A stretch of 64,000 nucleotides of DNA, taken from Thauera chlorobenzoica. GTDB taxonomy: Bacteria > Pseudomonadota > Gammaproteobacteria > Burkholderiales > Rhodocyclaceae. The position numbers and the translations under genes are program-made. The DNA lies in assembly GCF_001922305.1 (NCBI RefSeq), contig NZ_CP018839.1:1860001-1924000 (forward strand), written 5' to 3'. Below the pieces are notes generated by a model. That model was given only the letters and a program-made list of their open reading frames with translations. It did not search any database and was not told where the DNA came from. Below are positions 60,793 through 64,000 of the stretch, in pieces (position 1 is the stretch's first letter; the number at the start of each line of letters is the position of its first letter).

Positions 60793-61686
60793 ATGAATGC
60801 CTTGAATCCGTTTCCGACGCCTCCCGCGGCGCTTCGCCGTCCGCGCGCGGTCGAGCGCCTTGTCACCGGCCGGCCCACGTCCGACGGTGCCGGGGTCAAG
60901 CTCACCCGGGTGCTGACCCAGGGCCTGCAAAAGCGTCTCGACCCCTTCCTGATGCTCGACGCCTTCGGCAGCGACCGCGCCGAGGACTACATCGCCGGCT
61001 TTCCGGACCACCCGCACCGCGGCTTCGAGACCGTCACCTATATGATCGCCGGGCGCATGCTGCACCGCGACAGCGCCGGCCACGAAGGCCTGCTCGAGAG
61101 CGGCGGCGTGCAGTGGATGACCGCCGGGCGCGGCGTGATCCACTCCGAGATCCCGCAGCAGCAAGAAGGGCGGATGGAAGGCTTCCAGCTGTGGCTGAAC
61201 CTGCCGGCGAAGGACAAGATGAGCGCGCCCTGGTATCGCGATTTCGCCGCCGCCGAGCTGCCGCGCTTCACCACCGCGTCCGGTGTCGACGTGGTCGTGA
61301 TCGCCGGCGAGAGCCAGGGCGTGCACGGCGCGGTCAGCCGCGCGGCGACCGCGCCACTCTTCCTCGACCTCCGCCTGCCGGCCGGGGCTGTGTTCAGCCA
61401 CGCCCTGCCGCCCGGACACAACGCCTTCCTCTACGTCTATCGGGGGGAACTGGCGGTGAGCGGCACGGCCGTGCCGGTGCGCAACATGGCGATCCTCGGC
61501 AACGAAGCCGGCAGCGACGGCGTGGTCATCGAGGCCGCGCAAGGTGCCGCCGAAACCCGCGCCCTGCTGATCGCCGGGCGCCCGCTCAACGAGCCGATCG
61601 CCCAGTACGGCCCCTTCGTGATGAATACCGAGCAGGAAATCTACCAGGCCGTCGCCGACTACCGCGCCGGGCGCCTGGGGGGCTGA
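60793..61686 (+). CDS. Pirin family protein
   Basis: The 297-residue bicupin starts MNALNPFPTPPAALRRPRAV; the ATG at 60793 follows AAGGAGAG. The pirin metal site is complete: His73 and His75 in FPDHPHRGFET, His117 and Glu119 in GVIHSEIP. Bacterial pirins such as YhhW act as quercetinase-like dioxygenases or redox-linked regulators. Co-location with azoR suggests a shared quinone/flavonoid stress role, which is inference. Confidence 0.92.
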   Translation: MNALNPFPTPPAALRRPRAVERLVTGRPTSDGAGVKLTRVLTQGLQKRLDPFLMLDAFGSDRAEDYIAGFPDHPHRGFETVTYMIAGRMLHRDSAGHEGLLESGGVQWMTAGRGVIHSEIPQQQEGRMEGFQLWLNLPAKDKMSAPWYRDFAAAELPRFTTASGVDVVVIAGESQGVHGAVSRAATAPLFLDLRLPAGAVFSHALPPGHNAFLYVYRGELAVSGTAVPVRNMAILGNEAGSDGVVIEAAQGAAETRALLIAGRPLNEPIAQYGPFVMNTEQEIYQAVADYRAGRLGG

Positions 61687-61772
61687 GCGCCGCGGCGTCC
61701 GCTTTCCGGCCCCCTCCGGCTACCCCCTCCAGCTGCGCCGCGCCGGGAGTGTCCGCCCGGCGCGCGCCGCCT

Positions 61773-62690
61773 TCAATGCTCCGCCAGCGCCTTCAGGGCC
61801 GCGACCTGGGCGGTGATCGGTACCGGCACCGGCACTTCGCCGGCGAGCATGGCGCGGATCAGCGTCGCGTTGTCGGCCACCGAGGGCGTGCCGGGGAGGG
61901 TCTCGAGCGGGGGCGCGCCGCCGCTTTCGGCGGCGACGCCGATCGCCGCTTCGCCGTCCACATAGGTCTTCATTTCCGGGCAGCGCCGCGGGTTGGCGTA
62001 GATCTCGCCCTCGGTGCCGCGCAACAGCATCGCGCGCGCGCGGTCGGCACGCAGGAACACGTCCATCCGCTCGAGGTATTCGGGATGGGTCACCGCGACC
62101 ACCCGCAGGCTGCGCCCACGGCAAGGGTCGAGCAGCTTGGCGACGGTGTGGCCGCTGGCGCGCACGCCTAGGCGGAGGCGCAGCGCGAGCAGCGCATCCA
62201 GCCCCGGCAGCAGCTGGTCCACGCCGAGGCAGGCGATGCGCCGGGCCGCGAGCTGCGCCGAAGCGGCGGCCGGGTCGGCGGCCGGATGCAGCTCGAGCGC
62301 GGCGAGGAGCTCGAACGGGCTCACCCGGGCGTCGAAGTCGTGCCGGCCCTGGATCAGCACTGGCACCCCGCTGCGCGCCAGCAGCAGAGCCACCAGCGGC
62401 ATCAGGTTGGGCTGGCGGCGGGCGCCATTGTAGGTCGGCAGCACTACGCAGCGCGGCCCGGGGGGCACGGCGAGCTGCGCGGTGCGCGCGTCCATCGCCT
62501 GCTTGAAGCCGAGCAGTTCGTCGAGCGACTCGCCCTTCAGGCGGAAGCTGATCAGGATTGCGCCCAGCTCGAGCGCCGGGACCGTGCCGTCGAGGATGTC
62601 GCCGAACAGCGCGGCCGCAGTGGCCGTATCGAGCGCGCGCGCGCCCTTGGCGCCCCGCCCGATTTCCTTGATGATTGCGCCGTATTTCAT
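61773..62690 (-). CDS. ybiB: YbiB-family protein (anthranilate phosphoribosyltransferase-like, DNA-binding)
   Basis: The 305-residue protein starts MKYGAIIKEIGRGAKGARAL and has the helical N-terminal domain (LDTATAAALFGDILDGTVPA) and alpha/beta domain of TrpD2-like proteins. E. coli YbiB binds nucleic acid and lacks anthranilate phosphoribosyltransferase activity. The ATG at 62688-62690 is chosen; the frame continues upstream only as an antisense shadow of the next gene. It is divergent from the oxidoreductase, 78 bases apart. Confidence 0.85.
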   Translation of the reverse strand: MKYGAIIKEIGRGAKGARALDTATAAALFGDILDGTVPALELGAILISFRLKGESLDELLGFKQAMDARTAQLAVPPGPRCVVLPTYNGARRQPNLMPLVALLLARSGVPVLIQGRHDFDARVSPFELLAALELHPAADPAAASAQLAARRIACLGVDQLLPGLDALLALRLRLGVRASGHTVAKLLDPCRGRSLRVVAVTHPEYLERMDVFLRADRARAMLLRGTEGEIYANPRRCPEMKTYVDGEAAIGVAAESGGAPPLETLPGTPSVADNATLIRAMLAGEVPVPVPITAQVAALKALAEH

Positions 62691-62768
62691 GGCGGCGATT
62701 ATGGCTGCGATCCGGCCGCGGAGCCAGCCTGACGCGGTGCCGGAACGAACCCAGGGAGAATGCGGAAA

Positions 62769-63650
62769 ATGGATGTCGGATTCATCGGGCTGGGCCTCAT
62801 GGGGCGACCCATGGCGCTCAACCTCCTCAAGGCCGGGCACACGGTGCAGGTGTGGAGCCGGCGGCGCGAATCGATGCAGCCCCTCGTCGACGCCGGAGCG
62901 GGCGATTGCGCCAGCGCCGCGGAGCTTGCCCGCCGCGCGCCGGTGACGATCAGCATGGTCGCCGATGCGCCCGACGTCGAAGAGGTCGTGCTCGGCCCGT
63001 CCGGGGTGGCGGACGGAGCGGGCGCAGGCCACCTGCACATCGACATGAGCACCATCGCCCCCGCGGCGGCGCAGTCGATCGCCGCGCGCCTGGCACAGCG
63101 CGGCATCACCGCGCTCGATGCGCCGGTCTCCGGAGGTGAGGGCGGGGCGATCGGCGGCACGCTGACGATCATGGTCGGCGGCGAAGCGGCGGCCTGTGCG
63201 CGCGCGCGCCCGCTGTTCGAAGCCATGGGGCAGTCGATCACCCGCGTCGGCGAGGCCGGCGCCGGCCAGGTCGCCAAGGCGTGCAACCAGATCCTCACCG
63301 GGGTCGGTGTCGCCGCGGTCGCCGAGGCGCTCAACTTCGCGCGCAAGAGCGGCGTCGACGGCGGCAAGGTGCGCGAGGCCCTGCTCGGCGGTTTCGCCGC
63401 CTCGCGCATCCTGGAGAACCACGGCCAGCGCATGCTCGAGCGCAACTTCCGTCCCGGGTTCAAGGCCTGGATGCACCACAAGGACATGCGCATCGTCCTC
63501 GACGAGGCCCAGCGCCTCGGCCTGGCGCTGCCGTCGACCGCGGCGGCGGCGCAGATGTATGCGGCGATGGTCGGCGGCGGCCTCGGTGAGGAGGATTCGG
63601 TGGCCATGCTCAAGCTGCTCGAGCGGATGAGCGGCGGGGCGGGCGAGTGA
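62769..63650 (+). CDS. NAD(P)-dependent beta-hydroxyacid dehydrogenase (3-hydroxyisobutyrate / tartronate semialdehyde reductase family)
   Basis: From the second ATG (62769) the product is 293 residues starting MDVGFIGLGLMGRPMALNLL. The Rossmann motif GLGLMG is at 7-12, the substrate loop DAPVSGGEGGA near 117, and catalytic Lys170 with Asn173 in GQVAKACNQ. The first ATG (62760) nearly abuts AGGGAG and is disfavoured. The enzyme reduces or oxidises a small beta-hydroxyacid; GarR/GlxR or MmsB specificity cannot be separated. A paralogue follows 37 bases downstream. Confidence 0.88.
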   Translation: MDVGFIGLGLMGRPMALNLLKAGHTVQVWSRRRESMQPLVDAGAGDCASAAELARRAPVTISMVADAPDVEEVVLGPSGVADGAGAGHLHIDMSTIAPAAAQSIAARLAQRGITALDAPVSGGEGGAIGGTLTIMVGGEAAACARARPLFEAMGQSITRVGEAGAGQVAKACNQILTGVGVAAVAEALNFARKSGVDGGKVREALLGGFAASRILENHGQRMLERNFRPGFKAWMHHKDMRIVLDEAQRLGLALPSTAAAAQMYAAMVGGGLGEEDSVAMLKLLERMSGGAGE

Positions 63651-63687
63651 CGGTCGGACAGTGGCGATCGAAAATGGGGGCAATCAC

Positions 63688-64000
63688 ATGAAAGTGGGTT
63701 TCATCGGGCTGGGCGTGATGGGCGCGCCGATGGCGCGCCACCTGCGCGCCGCCGGCCACGATCTCGCGCTGTGGGCGCGGCGGCCGGAAACGGCGGCGGC
63801 GTTCGTCGCCGAAGGGGTACCGCTGTGCGCGACGCCGGCCGAACTGGCGGCGCGCAGCGAGGTCGTCATCACCATGGTCACCGCCAGCGCCGATGTCGAG
63901 GCGCTGGCGTTCGGGGCGCACGGGCTGGCCGCGGGCTTCGGCCCCGGCGCGGTCCATGTCGACATGAGCACGATCGCGCCGGCGAGCGCGCGCATGCTCG
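63688..64000 (+). CDS. Second beta-hydroxyacid dehydrogenase paralogue (3' end outside window)
   Basis: The visible 104 codons start MKVGFIGLGVMGAPMARHLR, the same Rossmann start as the preceding gene, and run through VHVDMSTIAPASARML at the window edge. The catalytic lysine region is beyond the end. It lies 37 bases after its paralogue on the same strand, probably co-transcribed. The two copies are clearly diverged, not a recent duplication. Confidence 0.9.
   Translation, partial: MKVGFIGLGVMGAPMARHLRAAGHDLALWARRPETAAAFVAEGVPLCATPAELAARSEVVITMVTASADVEALAFGAHGLAAGFGPGAVHVDMSTIAPASARML

Overview
The window comes from a GC-rich (roughly two-thirds G+C) betaproteobacterium. Three things point to the Rhodocyclales (Thauera/Azoarcus-like): the order tRNA-Tyr/Gly/Thr-tuf-tRNA-Trp-secE-nusG-rplKAJL-rpoBC-rpsLG-fusA-tuf-S10-spc-alpha, a PhaM-type granule protein, and the uvrA-MFS-ssb neighbourhood. 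This placement is inference from gene content. There is no rRNA gene, CRISPR array, insertion sequence or recognisable prophage gene. Coding density is very high and no gene-free stretch exceeds 300 bases.

Layout. (1) 1-8271: a Tad (Flp/tight adherence) pilus locus with the tail of an unidentified gene, tadG-like, two tadE-like minor pseudopilins, tadZ/cpaE, tadA/cpaF, tadB, tadC and a lipoprotein with TPR and LytR_C-like domains. The pilin, secretin and prepilin peptidase are not visible and probably lie upstream. (2) 8408-13160: phaM, a hybrid histidine kinase divergent from a NarL-type response regulator, and a D-lactate dehydrogenase/GlcD-type flavoenzyme. (3) 13246-45519: about 32 kb of transcription and translation genes: four tRNAs, two nearly identical tuf genes, secE, nusG, rplKAJL, rpoBC, rpsL, rpsG, fusA, then the S10, spc and alpha operons through rplQ, closed by a strong terminator. 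Control sites are legible: sigma70-type promoters before the tRNA-tuf unit, rpsL, rplC, rplN and rpsM; an L10 leader; an rplL-rpoB attenuator; and hairpins before rpoC, rpsL, fusA and rpsJ. (4) 45571-53815: galE, uvrA (tails overlapping), an MFS transporter, ssb, a metallo-beta-lactamase-fold hydrolase, tcdA and a short CbiX-type chelatase. (5) 53861-58465: an RND efflux operon (adaptor, pump, small DUF2892-type membrane protein) behind an AT-rich palindrome; the adaptor gene carries an 11-G run. (6) 58536-64000: dsbB, a LysR regulator divergent from azoR and pirin, ybiB, and two tandem beta-hydroxyacid dehydrogenases, the last cut by the window end.

Most of the window is conserved housekeeping sequence. 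The parts worth a second look are the poly-G tract and palindromic operator of the RND operon, the composite TadD-LytR_C lipoprotein with its internal minisatellite, and several regulatory sites in which promoter boxes are built into inverted repeats. I see no clear candidate for an entirely new biological system.
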